This document shows, in pieces, positions 9,841-17,615 of a stretch of 46,466 bases of DNA; within the stretch, counting starts at the first letter, position 1; the number at the start of each line of letters is the position of its first letter. The position numbers and the translations under genes were made by a program. The notes beneath the pieces were generated by a model that saw only the letters and a program-made list of their open reading frames with translations, did no database searches and was not told the origin of the DNA. The stretch comes from Legionella drancourtii LLAP12 (GTDB lineage Bacteria; Pseudomonadota; Gammaproteobacteria; Legionellales; Legionellaceae), in assembly GCF_000162755.2 (NCBI RefSeq), contig NZ_JH413811.1, positions 10,058-56,523 on the forward strand. The letters are read 5' to 3'.

Positions 9841-9951
9841 TCTTCGATCCGTTCGCTGAGAAGGCATTTATGCTGTCTCGAAACGCCGCTAATCTTGGCG
9901 CGAAGGCTTCGAGGCGGCGCTATACGCCTCATCAGCCCGAACAGATCGGAG
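9841..9951. repeat. Palindromic REP-like element
   Basis: Arms of about 20 bases at 9841-9860 (TCTTCGATCCGTTCGCTGAG) and 9927-9951 are imperfect inverted copies. Between them is an inner hairpin (CGCCGC with GCGGCG) and the words GTCTCGAA and GGCTTCGAG. It resembles the GTTCG...CTGAG...TCGAAG repeats spread through many proteobacterial genomes. A related half-element is at 13151-13189. It occupies much of the 373-base gap between prfB and the next gene. Confidence 0.5.
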
Positions 9952-10079
9952 AGGAATAAGCACTGTTCTGATTGCTTCTCCGAAACTGGCGTTAAGTTAA
10001 TAGAGTTGATTTTTTAATTTCAGTTCGCTATACCTATGACAAAGATGAGTTATCAACAGGATAAAAAGGAAGTAAGATA

Positions 10080-10712
10080 ATGCCCGAAATTGAGCATATA
10101 AAGCAAAAGAATTGTAAAGCCATTACAGAAGCAATTAGTAAGTTGGAGGTTATAAACTATGATACGGTTTCCAGCTTAATACCGAAATTACTTGAAGAAG
10201 GTACATTAGCACTAGATCATTCTGTTTATACACCGGCAGACTCAACAATCATCACAACAAGCGGCATTGGTAGATATCTCATCTATGATCATGCAGATAA
10301 AACAAATCCTTTTTCAATCTGGGCTCTTGCGTTTGCTCCAAGGCAAAAAACATCAATTCATGACCATAAATATAAGGGTACTGTAACTGTTCTTGAAGGA
10401 CCTATATCTGAAAAGTATTACCAACCTACGAGAGAAAATTTAGCGCGGCGTGTTGCACAGTTTGACCGCCATAGATTCCATAGCAACAGCGATAATTTAA
10501 AGGATACGTTTGTACATCAACTAAAACGTCGAAAAGACTTAGGGGAAGGTAGCAGTGTGACACTCCATATATACAATATGGAGGCACATTTGATTACCTC
10601 AGAAGGTGAGCGGGTTGATAGGCGAAATCTAGATAAAATCTATATCAAGGATAAAAATCCTCTTAATGAGCACGAGCACCAACAATTAGGCAACCAACTT
10701 CAGCCCTGGTAA
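10080..10712 (+). CDS. Cysteine-dioxygenase-like cupin protein
   Basis: The 210-residue protein has the cysteine dioxygenase type I pattern. The metal ligands would be His94 and His96 in SIHDHKYKGTVTVLEG and a third His163 in TLHIYN. In CDO the corresponding histidines are 86, 88 and 140. CDO oxidises free cysteine to cysteine sulfinate with Fe(II) and O2; related thiol dioxygenases use other thiols. The Cys of the Cys-Tyr crosslink found in mammalian CDO is not obvious here, which is common in bacterial members. A good ribosome site (AAGGAAG) precedes the ATG. It stands alone; a 15-bp perfect hairpin follows at 10787-10826. Exact substrate is unknown. Confidence 0.7.
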   Translation: MPEIEHIKQKNCKAITEAISKLEVINYDTVSSLIPKLLEEGTLALDHSVYTPADSTIITTSGIGRYLIYDHADKTNPFSIWALAFAPRQKTSIHDHKYKGTVTVLEGPISEKYYQPTRENLARRVAQFDRHRFHSNSDNLKDTFVHQLKRRKDLGEGSSVTLHIYNMEAHLITSEGERVDRRNLDKIYIKDKNPLNEHEHQQLGNQLQPW

Positions 10713-10786
10713 TGCCAACACAGAACAAGATAAAATTTGTCTTCAGGGGAGTATAGACTTGCGATGCCCTCTGCCGTTGCGCACGG

Positions 10787-10826
10787 GTCCCATAATATCT
10801 CAATCAGTGAAGAGATATTATGGGAC
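10787..10826. repeat. Perfect 15-bp inverted repeat (possible terminator)
   Basis: GTCCCATAATATCTC at 10787-10801 and its exact reverse complement at 10812-10826 flank a 10-base loop. The plus-strand continuation is ATACTGGTAAATAG and then TTTTT, so the T run is too distant for a classic terminator. It may still end the dioxygenase transcript, or it may be a mobile palindromic repeat. Confidence 0.6.
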
Positions 10827-10901
10827 ATACTGGTAAATAGTTTTTGCTTATTGTAAAATTAAAAATCATAGATCATTATTGCTGAATACGCTCAATAAAT
10901 C

Positions 10902-12092
10902 ATGTTTTCTAAATTTTTTAATATAAAAAATAATTATTCCCTGCCTATAATCCCTCGACATGAAATAATTGATGAAATTGCAAATACCTCTGTAGAAAAA
11001 ATTCTACAAGGAGAAATTGATCATAAAATCAATCATATTCTAGATATTTTTTCCCAAAAAGACGACTTGAATCTATTTATGATGTTACTTTATGCGTTGT
11101 TCTCCAAAAAACACTCTGTTTCTTATTTTGACGAAGACAATGGACTAAGATCCGCTCTTTACTATTATCAAAAACAACCTTCCCCCCGACTAAAAAATAA
11201 AGTAATAAATGAATTTAAAGACTTTTTAAATTGGGTTAAGGTAAACCGAAAATTGACAGAACTCGAAGATCCCGCAAAGTCAGAATACGTTCTAAAAATG
11301 AACAGAACAAGAGGAAAAGCCCCTCATTGGGGCGAGAAATTTACAAAGCCCATAGATGGCGATGAAGTGATTACCATTGTACATGGCGGAGGATTTTTTT
11401 ATCTTCATGATTGGCTTAACGGCAACATTTTTGGATATCCTTTGGAATATAACGGTACAGGAATACAAGTCTCCCCGTATAGGAATACTGAGGCTACAGA
11501 GTCAATAATAAGCGAAAGTCGAGCATCATGTTACTCAAGCCGGGCTTTGCATAAATTTGATAAGCCGGCCATTTTTAGCGCAAAAATCAAGGCAAAATAT
11601 CTAGATAGAGCTAATAATGCTTATGAAGCGGGATTAAGAGCAAGCTCAATTCCCTATTTAATGGATGTACGCATCATTGAGGATCCTAAGTCGTATAATT
11701 TCCTATCTGATTCTGTAAAATATTATGAAAAAAAAATAACAAAACTATGTGATGGTGTTAATAAATATATTACTCAATATGAGCGTTATGGAAATAAATT
11801 TATTTTCTTTAGTAAAGCACCCCAAAGAAATTTTTCGGTAGCACTTATAAAAGAAAAACTCAGCGCTTTAAAAGAAGCCCATCAAGAACACAACCTATAT
11901 TATAAAGATGCGGCTGAACTCATTTCAACCATACAAAGCACAATAAAGAGCACTGAAGATGCGCATCGCACAGGTAGTCTTATGGCCTACTTAGGAATAA
12001 CACAAAGCCGCTTGGTAATTGAATTGAATAACTGCCTTGACCATTTAAAACATGAAATTTTTTTGGACACAAGATGGAAAAACTCTTTTTAG
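10902..12092 (+). CDS. Hypothetical protein, possible ADP-ribosyltransferase-like effector
   Basis: This 396-residue, Lys/Asn-rich, AT-rich protein has no signal peptide. The middle third carries a pattern reminiscent of ADP-ribosyltransferase folds: His161 in VITIVHGGGFFYLHDWL, a strand with Ser-Ser at 212-213 (CYSSRALHKF), then KPAIFSAKIKAKYLD and Glu242 in NAYEAGLRASSIPYL. This resembles the H/Y-S-E layout with a late 'E..hP..IP' loop, but the match is by eye only. The C-terminal third is helical with possible coiled coil. There is no convincing Shine-Dalgarno before the ATG. It is flanked by unrelated genes, consistent with an independently acquired effector gene. Confidence 0.4.
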   Translation: MFSKFFNIKNNYSLPIIPRHEIIDEIANTSVEKILQGEIDHKINHILDIFSQKDDLNLFMMLLYALFSKKHSVSYFDEDNGLRSALYYYQKQPSPRLKNKVINEFKDFLNWVKVNRKLTELEDPAKSEYVLKMNRTRGKAPHWGEKFTKPIDGDEVITIVHGGGFFYLHDWLNGNIFGYPLEYNGTGIQVSPYRNTEATESIISESRASCYSSRALHKFDKPAIFSAKIKAKYLDRANNAYEAGLRASSIPYLMDVRIIEDPKSYNFLSDSVKYYEKKITKLCDGVNKYITQYERYGNKFIFFSKAPQRNFSVALIKEKLSALKEAHQEHNLYYKDAAELISTIQSTIKSTEDAHRTGSLMAYLGITQSRLVIELNNCLDHLKHEIFLDTRWKNSF

Positions 12093-12351
12093 GAAAAAAT
12101 GAATTTCAAAATTAGTATATTCGCAAGCAAAATAAACCTAAAATTTACTCACATTATTGATAGTAAGCAACAATTACAACCATGAGTAACGCGTCGTTTA
12201 TTGGCAATATGTCCCAAGTGTTTGGGATCGGATAAAATCAAACTACATTATAAGATTGATGACAGTCACTCGAGAAACAACAACTCATCTCTATTAGATT
12301 ATAATTATATAATATATTCTTTCGCATAGATTGGAGTCATAGGGGAAAATA

Positions 12352-12663
12352 ATGACAGCAGACAAGAAGCATTATTGGGTCTATATTTTACTTTGCAGCA
12401 ACAACACATATTACACAGGCTACACAAATGACCTCAATAAACGTTATCAATCACACGTCAATGGAACAGGAAAATGCAAATACACTCGTAGTTTTAAACC
12501 AATTTGCATAGCTCAATCATGGCAAATTAATGGCAACAAAGCTCAGGCAATGAAAGTAGAACGCTGTATTAAAAAATTATCTCATAGTGAAAAGAAAAAA
12601 ATTATTGCAGAACCATTAAATTTTTTAGCCAGAGTAATGCCAGACCACCAAAATGAACAATAA
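12352..12663 (+). CDS. GIY-YIG domain protein, UPF0213 family
   Basis: The 103-residue protein is a single GIY-YIG nuclease-fold domain. YWVYILLCSNNTYYTGYTND gives the two motif strands (YIL and YTG, variants of GIY and YIG), followed by Arg31 in LNKRYQSH, and Glu in VERCIKKLS is the metal-ligand candidate. The length is typical of the UPF0213/YhbQ family, whose biological role is unsettled. A GGGGAAA stretch precedes the ATG. The 12093-12351 gap before it has no clear gene. Confidence 0.85.
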   Translation: MTADKKHYWVYILLCSNNTYYTGYTNDLNKRYQSHVNGTGKCKYTRSFKPICIAQSWQINGNKAQAMKVERCIKKLSHSEKKKIIAEPLNFLARVMPDHQNEQ

Positions 12664-12709
12664 ACAAACATAAAAATTATAAATTTTTCTCAGCTAAAAA
12701 ATTGTCTCT

Positions 12710-12726
12710 ATTAATATTTCCTTAAT
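12710..12726 (+). promoter_or_regulatory. PmrA-box-like tandem repeat
   Basis: ATTAAT at 12710-12715 and CTTAAT at 12721-12726 are separated by five bases. This is the CTTAAT-N5-CTTAAT layout bound by the response regulator PmrA, which controls many effector genes in Legionella. The site ends 54 bases before the start of the next gene. AT-richness makes chance matches possible. Confidence 0.4.
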
Positions 12727-12779
12727 AATTATTCATTAGACTTTGCGCAAAACGGCATCGAATCTATCTGGAGAATATT

Positions 12780-13109
12780 ATGTCAGCAACACGTTCAGCG
12801 ATAAGTAAAGCAACTGTATCTTATGGCTCTTTCTTTGTAGGCTGCGCCGCATTCGCAATAAGTCCCTACTTATTGACACTCCGCGCATTTGTAAACTCTA
12901 AACCCGCGAAAACAGAAGACCTTGTTTTAGGCGCTGCTGCTTGCATCTTTTTGTCAACCGTTGTCCCAATTTTACCAACCATTACGTCAATAACTTTTAC
13001 ACTTGCAGCATTTGCGATGAGTGTGGCTTTAGCATCCATGTTTTTAATATACCCTCTTGCCTTACTCAATGATGCACTCGATGATCGCGAGTGTGGATGC
13101 ACTATATAA
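12780..13109 (+). CDS. Small multi-span membrane protein (109 aa)
   Basis: I do not recognise this protein. It has about three hydrophobic segments, around residues 14-34, 47-66 and 71-97, and ends in an acidic, Cys-containing tail (DDRECGCTI). A GGAGAATATT stretch before the ATG is a reasonable ribosome site. A PmrA-box-like site lies upstream, which would fit an effector or envelope-stress gene; this is inference from the site only. Confidence 0.6.
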   Translation: MSATRSAISKATVSYGSFFVGCAAFAISPYLLTLRAFVNSKPAKTEDLVLGAAACIFLSTVVPILPTITSITFTLAAFAMSVALASMFLIYPLALLNDALDDRECGCTI

Positions 13110-13150
13110 CCTCTCCCGACTAATTCGAGCTGAGGAAGTGCTTAGCCCTG

Positions 13151-13189
13151 TCTCGAAGCCTTGGCGTCAAAATTAGCAAGGCTTCGAGA
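13151..13189. repeat. Perfect 13-bp inverted repeat, REP-like
   Basis: TCTCGAAGCCTTG at 13151-13163 pairs exactly with 13177-13189 across a 13-base loop. The left flank (GAGCTGAGGAAG...CCTG) resembles the left arm of the element at 9841-9951, so the two are probably members of one family. There is no T run on either side, so it is unlikely to be a simple terminator. Confidence 0.55.
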
Positions 13190-13221
13190 GAAAACAAGTG
13201 ATAATATGAGTCATGAAAAAG

Positions 13222-13525
13222 TTAATAATCTTGCCTGAATCGTGTCACAAACTCTTGATAATTTAATGAGTAATCCATCAAAACATCATCAATGATTCGT
13301 TTCACATCAGTACCTTTATTTTATATAGAGCCCAACTGTTTAAAAATACCTGCCTCATCGCGTTCGACTAAGTCGAGTGTCGCTAACTTTTCTTCTAGCT
13401 TACCTAAAGCTGAAATAAAAAACCTATATTGTCCACTAACATTTTCTGTCTCCACTTTAAGCCCTTCTGTTATTACTTTCTCTTATGAAAATATCCGATG
13501 ATTTTTGTATTGGCTTATTATCCAT
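13222..13525 (-). pseudogene. Remnant of a ~100-residue gene (frameshift plus nonsense codon)
   Basis: The minus strand reads like a decayed coding sequence. ATG at 13525-13523 opens MDNKPIQKSSDIFI. A shift of frame then gives EGLKVETENVSGQYRF and FISALGKLEEKLATLDLV, then ERDEAGIFKQLGSI. An in-frame TAA follows at 13321-13323, after which the same frame continues NKGTDVKRIIDDVL and YQEFVTRFRQDY to TAA at 13222-13224. Composition is protein-like across both interruptions. Alternatively a 42-residue peptide starting at a GTG near 13455, which has AGAAGG upstream, could still be made. I do not recognise the family. Confidence 0.4.
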
Positions 13526-13585
13526 TGCCTTGTATGATTGACCGTGAAAAAAACTACTGATATAAGATGATATCTCTGTAACTAA

Positions 13586-13639
13586 GGTCTATTTACATTT
13601 CGCTAGCTTTGGCCAAGAGAGTAAACAGGTCAACAGACC
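13586..13639. repeat. Intergenic palindromic element, copy 2
   Basis: GGTCTATTTAC at the left and GGTCAACAGACC at 13628-13639 are imperfect inverted ends. The middle shares CATTTCGCT, TTTGGCCAAGA and the spacing around GTCAACA with the element at 5816-5877. It looks like a shortened copy lacking part of the central hairpin. Confidence 0.5.
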
Positions 13640-13763
13640 CTAAAGGAATTAGATTTAAATGAAAAAGATTTACGCTACTCATTGGCCTTTGCCCCCCCCT
13701 TTTAAACCTTCTTAATAATTATCATTTAATTTCCTATGACGTTATGATTTAAGGATCAAATCA

Positions 13764-15089
13764 ATGAACAAAAGAAAAATAATTCCAACCATTTGGGGCG
13801 CTGGATTACTTGCCCTTGCTAGTGCTAATCATTTACACGCGGGAAGCAAACCTGTTTTTAATATCACGCCCACAACACCTACCTCATTCCTCTTACCCGC
13901 AAATAGTTCAGAGACAGTGCAATACAGTGTAACCAATCAAACAAGAGTAACACGCACACTGACGATGCAACCTATTGCCGGAGTTATCCAAACTAGCGAA
14001 GGCTGTACTAATCCCTTTGTATTAGCACCTCAACAGTCTTGTTTACTCACATTACAAATTAATGGCAGTCAAATTCCATCGAACATCAGTGGTGGGCCGA
14101 TAATATGTAAAACGCAAGGACCTGGTAATAATAATCCTGACCCATTTTTGTGCTCACAACCAGCACCTGAAAATATCTTGTCGGTGTCCGTAATTGGGGC
14201 CATACCAACGCAGCAAGCCTATATCACCAACTGGCTTGGCAATAGCATTTCATTATGTGATGTAAGTAGCCTGGATGGTTCATTAACTAATTGTGCGATT
14301 ACTGCGTCGAATCAAACGATTACAATAGGTCCATTTGTGAATCCTGAAGCAATTGCACTTAACCCAGATAAAACGCTTCTTTATGTAGCCAATATTAGTG
14401 CCGCAAATATGTCCGCATCAACAGTATCGTTCTGCCAAGTGGATAGTACCTCAGGGACATTAAGTAATTGTGCCAATACCACCGGTGGGCCAGTTAATGG
14501 TGCAGATGGTATTTCAATTAATTCCTCCGGCACTTTAGCCTACGTCTCTAATGCGGGAAATGATACGGTTTCCGTCTGCCAAATTGACAGCATTACCGGC
14601 GTATTAAGTAACGCCTGTACGAATTCAGGCAGCGGCTTTCATGTTCCTTCAGACATGACACTTAATGCCCTAGGCACCAGAGCGTATGTAGCAAACTTAA
14701 TAACCAGCTCTGTAACTTCATGCGCAATTGACGATATCGGCTTACTCAATTGTGATGATATAACTTTTGGCTTTAATGCTCCTGAAGGAATCACCTTGCA
14801 CCCTTCTGGCCAATTTGCCTACATAACCAATAATGGCAATAACACGGTCAGTGTTTGCCAAATTGATTTTCTCAGCGGCCATTTAAGTTCGTGCGCCGTA
14901 ACGGGGGGGCAATTTGATGGCTTTGGCAATCTTGCCTTTAACTCGATGGGTACACGAGCTTATATTCCTCGTTTTGCCAGCAATAAGGTGTCCGTATGCT
15001 CCGTTAATCTAAACACAGGTGCTTTATCGTCATGTAGGGATTCTAACGGCAGCGGATTTAATGGTCCCTCAGGAATATTATTAAAATAG
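13764..15089 (+). CDS. Exported beta-propeller (YVTN/lactonase-like) protein with paired cysteines
   Basis: The 441-residue protein begins with a signal peptide (MNKRKIIPTIWGAGLLALAS, cleavage near the Ala-Gly at 26-27), so it is secreted or periplasmic. Residues about 30-145 look like an immunoglobulin-like beta domain. From about 150 to the end there are six beta-propeller repeats of about 45 residues of the type AYVSNAGNDTVSVCQID, related to YVTN/lactonase propellers. Nearly every blade has a Cys in the SVCQID strand and another about 12 residues later (GxLSxC; first pair Cys165/Cys177). A ribosome site AAGGATC precedes the ATG. Such propellers usually bind proteins or ligands; no catalytic residues are identifiable. 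Confidence 0.8.
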   Translation: MNKRKIIPTIWGAGLLALASANHLHAGSKPVFNITPTTPTSFLLPANSSETVQYSVTNQTRVTRTLTMQPIAGVIQTSEGCTNPFVLAPQQSCLLTLQINGSQIPSNISGGPIICKTQGPGNNNPDPFLCSQPAPENILSVSVIGAIPTQQAYITNWLGNSISLCDVSSLDGSLTNCAITASNQTITIGPFVNPEAIALNPDKTLLYVANISAANMSASTVSFCQVDSTSGTLSNCANTTGGPVNGADGISINSSGTLAYVSNAGNDTVSVCQIDSITGVLSNACTNSGSGFHVPSDMTLNALGTRAYVANLITSSVTSCAIDDIGLLNCDDITFGFNAPEGITLHPSGQFAYITNNGNNTVSVCQIDFLSGHLSSCAVTGGQFDGFGNLAFNSMGTRAYIPRFASNKVSVCSVNLNTGALSSCRDSNGSGFNGPSGILLK

Positions 15090-15115
15090 TTTTTCGGTGC
15101 TAAAAAAAGAGAAGG

Positions 15116-15207
15116 TTAACGTTAGTTCGGGAAGAAATCGGGACAGAACTTATCCCCTTCGAGGCGAGATAAAGTCTTACTCGAATTCTTATCCGAAACT
15201 ACGTTAA
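15116..15207. repeat. Imperfect palindrome with 15-bp ends
   Basis: TTAACGTTAGTTCGG at 15116-15130 is an imperfect inverted copy of CCGAAACTACGTTAA at 15193-15207. The right end, CCGAAACT..CGTTAAGTTAAT, recurs near 9980-10002. The element fills most of the gap between the propeller and porin genes. Confidence 0.45.
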
Positions 15208-15235
15208 GTTAATATTTATATTAAGGAATAATTTG

Positions 15236-16360
15236 ATGAATGTAACAAAACTAGCCAGCATTTTTTGCGGGTTAACTTTAAGTTCTATGGGTACAACTGC
15301 TTTTGCTGTACCTTCGAAGGATGCAGCAATTAACAAAAGTCGTATCGAAGTTTATGGCGGATTATTATACTTACAGCCAACAAGTAATAATTTAAGGTAT
15401 GCGGTTTTTGTTTCTGGGCAACAGCCTTATCTGCAAAGCTGGCACTATCAAGCCATTAATCCCAATTATTCACCAGCCTTCGAAATTGGTTTAAATTACA
15501 ATTTCACTCAGCTTCCCTATCAAGCCTCTGTCAGTTGGTTGCGTTTAAATACGAGTAATTCCAGCCATAAGCAAGCATCCGAAGTAGTGAGCCTTTCAAC
15601 AGTAGAATTTGTTGCCCCCGCTTATGAAGTTGGGCCACCAGCTTTTGGGGTTAAACGAGCCGATGCTAATGTTAAGTTTGATTTTGATGACATCAAGCTT
15701 AATGTAGGGCGCTTATTTGACTTTGGTGCTAATCTACAAGCCAAGGTTTTTGGCGGGGTAAATATATTACGCCTTAATCAACGCGTAACCGCCGTTTTTA
15801 GCGATTATCCAGGGGCACTACCAACACCATACAGTTATGCGCTTGCACCAGATCCTGCGTTTATTTTTGAAACACAAAATGTTTCAAAATACTTGGGCGC
15901 CGGTCCTGATTTTGGCGTGAATATTCAATATACGGCGTACCATGGTTTTGGTTTCGTAGGCGAGATATTAGGTTCATTAACAGCAGGAACAAATAAAGTA
16001 ATTGATAATTTTAACTCGAATTCATCACGCCTGATTGCCTTAGGTTTAGGCCCTACCCATCAGGAAATTACCACGCCTGATGCAACGCAAGTAGTCGCGG
16101 GTTTTGATGGTAAATTAGGTGCTTTCTATAATTATTCAGGACGGTATATCCAAAACCTGACAATTGAAGCAGGTTATCGCGTGGCCTTCTATAATAATGC
16201 CATTTCGGACGTTAATCCGTCCTCATTGGTACAAGCAGGCACCGTTTTTATCACACCTGAATTTGCTACGGGAACCATGGCAATTAATTCTACGGAGGCA
16301 CGCAGCCGAAATTTCGGATTTAACGGTCCTTACCTGACATTTAAAATAGCCGCAGCCTAA
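15236..16360 (+). CDS. Legionella-type major outer-membrane protein (porin family)
   Basis: A 374-residue outer-membrane beta-barrel of the Legionella OMP family. The signal peptide is MNVTKLASIFCGLTLSSMGT with an AFA cleavage site near residue 25. Alternating strands follow (RIEVYGGLLYLQPTSNNLRY, FEIGLNYNF, ASVSWLRLNT), and it ends YLTFKIAAA. I place the start at ATG 15236, not the preceding TTG, because AAGGA lies eight bases upstream of the ATG. These porins are characteristic of Legionella and occur in several copies per genome; some serve as adhesion or complement-binding surface proteins. It is convergent with the next gene. Confidence 0.85.
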   Translation: MNVTKLASIFCGLTLSSMGTTAFAVPSKDAAINKSRIEVYGGLLYLQPTSNNLRYAVFVSGQQPYLQSWHYQAINPNYSPAFEIGLNYNFTQLPYQASVSWLRLNTSNSSHKQASEVVSLSTVEFVAPAYEVGPPAFGVKRADANVKFDFDDIKLNVGRLFDFGANLQAKVFGGVNILRLNQRVTAVFSDYPGALPTPYSYALAPDPAFIFETQNVSKYLGAGPDFGVNIQYTAYHGFGFVGEILGSLTAGTNKVIDNFNSNSSRLIALGLGPTHQEITTPDATQVVAGFDGKLGAFYNYSGRYIQNLTIEAGYRVAFYNNAISDVNPSSLVQAGTVFITPEFATGTMAINSTEARSRNFGFNGPYLTFKIAAA

Positions 16361-16362
16361 TC

Positions 16363-16414
16363 AAGCCTTAAGGCTTTTGTACTAAGCGAATATTCGCCAT
16401 AGTGCAAAAGCCTT
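16363..16414. terminator. Nested hairpin between convergent genes
   Basis: AAGGCTTTTG at 16370-16379 pairs exactly with CAAAAGCCTT at 16405-16414. The centre contains the palindrome GCGAATATTCGC, and the left end forms the palindrome AAGCCTTAAGGCTT (16363-16376). It sits between convergent stops at 16360 and 16427, so a bidirectional terminator is the simplest reading, although T runs are short. Confidence 0.5.
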
Positions 16415-16426
16415 ACTGTCTCGCTC

Positions 16427-17344
16427 TTATCTGATTTGCATGAGTTCATTTAATTTAAGTTGCGTTCCAACAGTCAACTCATCAGGAAGTTTTTCAAAAC
16501 GCATTTCATATTCTTTAGGTGCCTCAACAGAAGAGAGTTCAATAACTGATGCAATTACAAATCGCTCCAGTTCATGATTGTATCCTGCGGGTACTTTAAT
16601 TCCATCCTCAGTTGTATTCTCAGCAGGAACAATACTGTCTACTTGATAGATCTCTGGTGTCAGACGATGAAGTACCATTGAACGATATTGAGGGAGATTA
16701 TCTTTGCCACTACTAATTTTTAATAAGGGGATAATTAGCGATTCTTTATATAAAATTGCTGGCGCAGAAGTTGTTGGCAAGGATGAATTGAATCTTATTG
16801 AACCAAGGGTTGGGGTACTATTCATTTCACAGTGATGCTCAAAATCCGCCGCAAATTTGCTAAGATTGCCACTACTATCTGTTTCTATTTCTAATACCTT
16901 AAATTGACCACTAAGTTGGCGACATCCATAGCCATTGCCACTAAAATCGAGTCCAGGTTCGAATTCTTTATTGAATGGATATCTGCGTGCTTCAGTGTAA
17001 GTGCCCGGCTCAAGCTCATCGTTATAAGGTGCAGCAAAGGACAAAGCATAATATTTATAGTTTCTTATAAATAAATCTAGAGCGTGCCCACCTAAGCCCA
17101 TGAGGCCGTAGAGCTCCTTATCTCGTTCAGTGTTTTCAATAAGATGATCTCCCTCCCAACCAAAAACAAATGAATAACCTGGCTTGGTAAATATTACGTT
17201 TTTTGCTACATTTTTTGCTGCTGCTATTTGTAGTTGATGATCAGAACTATTTAACTGAGATAAAGCTGTATTTGCATAGGAGTTCATACCAAGAAATAAT
17301 GTGGTAATTCCAAATGCGATTAACTTGATGATTGCTTGCCTCAT
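16427..17344 (-). CDS. Secreted/periplasmic protein of unknown function
   Basis: The 305-residue protein starts at the ATG at 17342-17344, directly behind a strong GAGGAGGG ribosome site; a longer upstream start would read through that site. The signal peptide is MRQAIIKLIAFGITTLFLGM, with cleavage near SYA-NT. The mature part contains AAPYNDELEPGTYTEARRYP, PGLDFSGNGYGCRQLSGQF and KFAADFEHHCE. I associate this motif set with a widespread bacterial family of uncharacterised exported proteins. It has two conserved-looking Cys (in GYGCRQ and HHCE) that could pair. It is convergent with the porin and divergent from the CE-clan gene at 17616. Confidence 0.65.
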   Translation of the reverse strand: MRQAIIKLIAFGITTLFLGMNSYANTALSQLNSSDHQLQIAAAKNVAKNVIFTKPGYSFVFGWEGDHLIENTERDKELYGLMGLGGHALDLFIRNYKYYALSFAAPYNDELEPGTYTEARRYPFNKEFEPGLDFSGNGYGCRQLSGQFKVLEIETDSSGNLSKFAADFEHHCEMNSTPTLGSIRFNSSLPTTSAPAILYKESLIIPLLKISSGKDNLPQYRSMVLHRLTPEIYQVDSIVPAENTTEDGIKVPAGYNHELERFVIASVIELSSVEAPKEYEMRFEKLPDELTVGTQLKLNELMQIR

Positions 17345-17615
17345 GATTCCCTCCTCCTTTAATATTCTTTCAGCAAGCATGCTAGCAAAATTTACAAACT
17401 ATATAAAACAGTTTCTTATCATATTTAGACCACCAAACGCTCACGGTGAAAATATTTTTGACATATATTGGTTGATTATGCATCATATTGATCATTGTTA
17501 TTGCAAATCATTAACGAACATTGTAACAATCCCATTGGGTTTGCTTATTTATTAGTCTATAAGTCTTTTTCTTACTATTGCAAATAGTTTTATGCCTTTA
17601 TTAAGGAGGTATTTC

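Noticed and set aside
12190-12330. Short frame containing ICPKCLGSDK, reminiscent of a zinc-ribbon of IS1-type proteins
   Set aside because: It has no start codon with a ribosome site and is under 50 codons, with no transposase or terminal repeats nearby.
13292-13501. Plus-strand open frame of 69 codons
   Set aside because: It is antisense to the protein-like remnant at 13222-13525, has no ribosome site, and its composition is Ser-rich and shadow-like.
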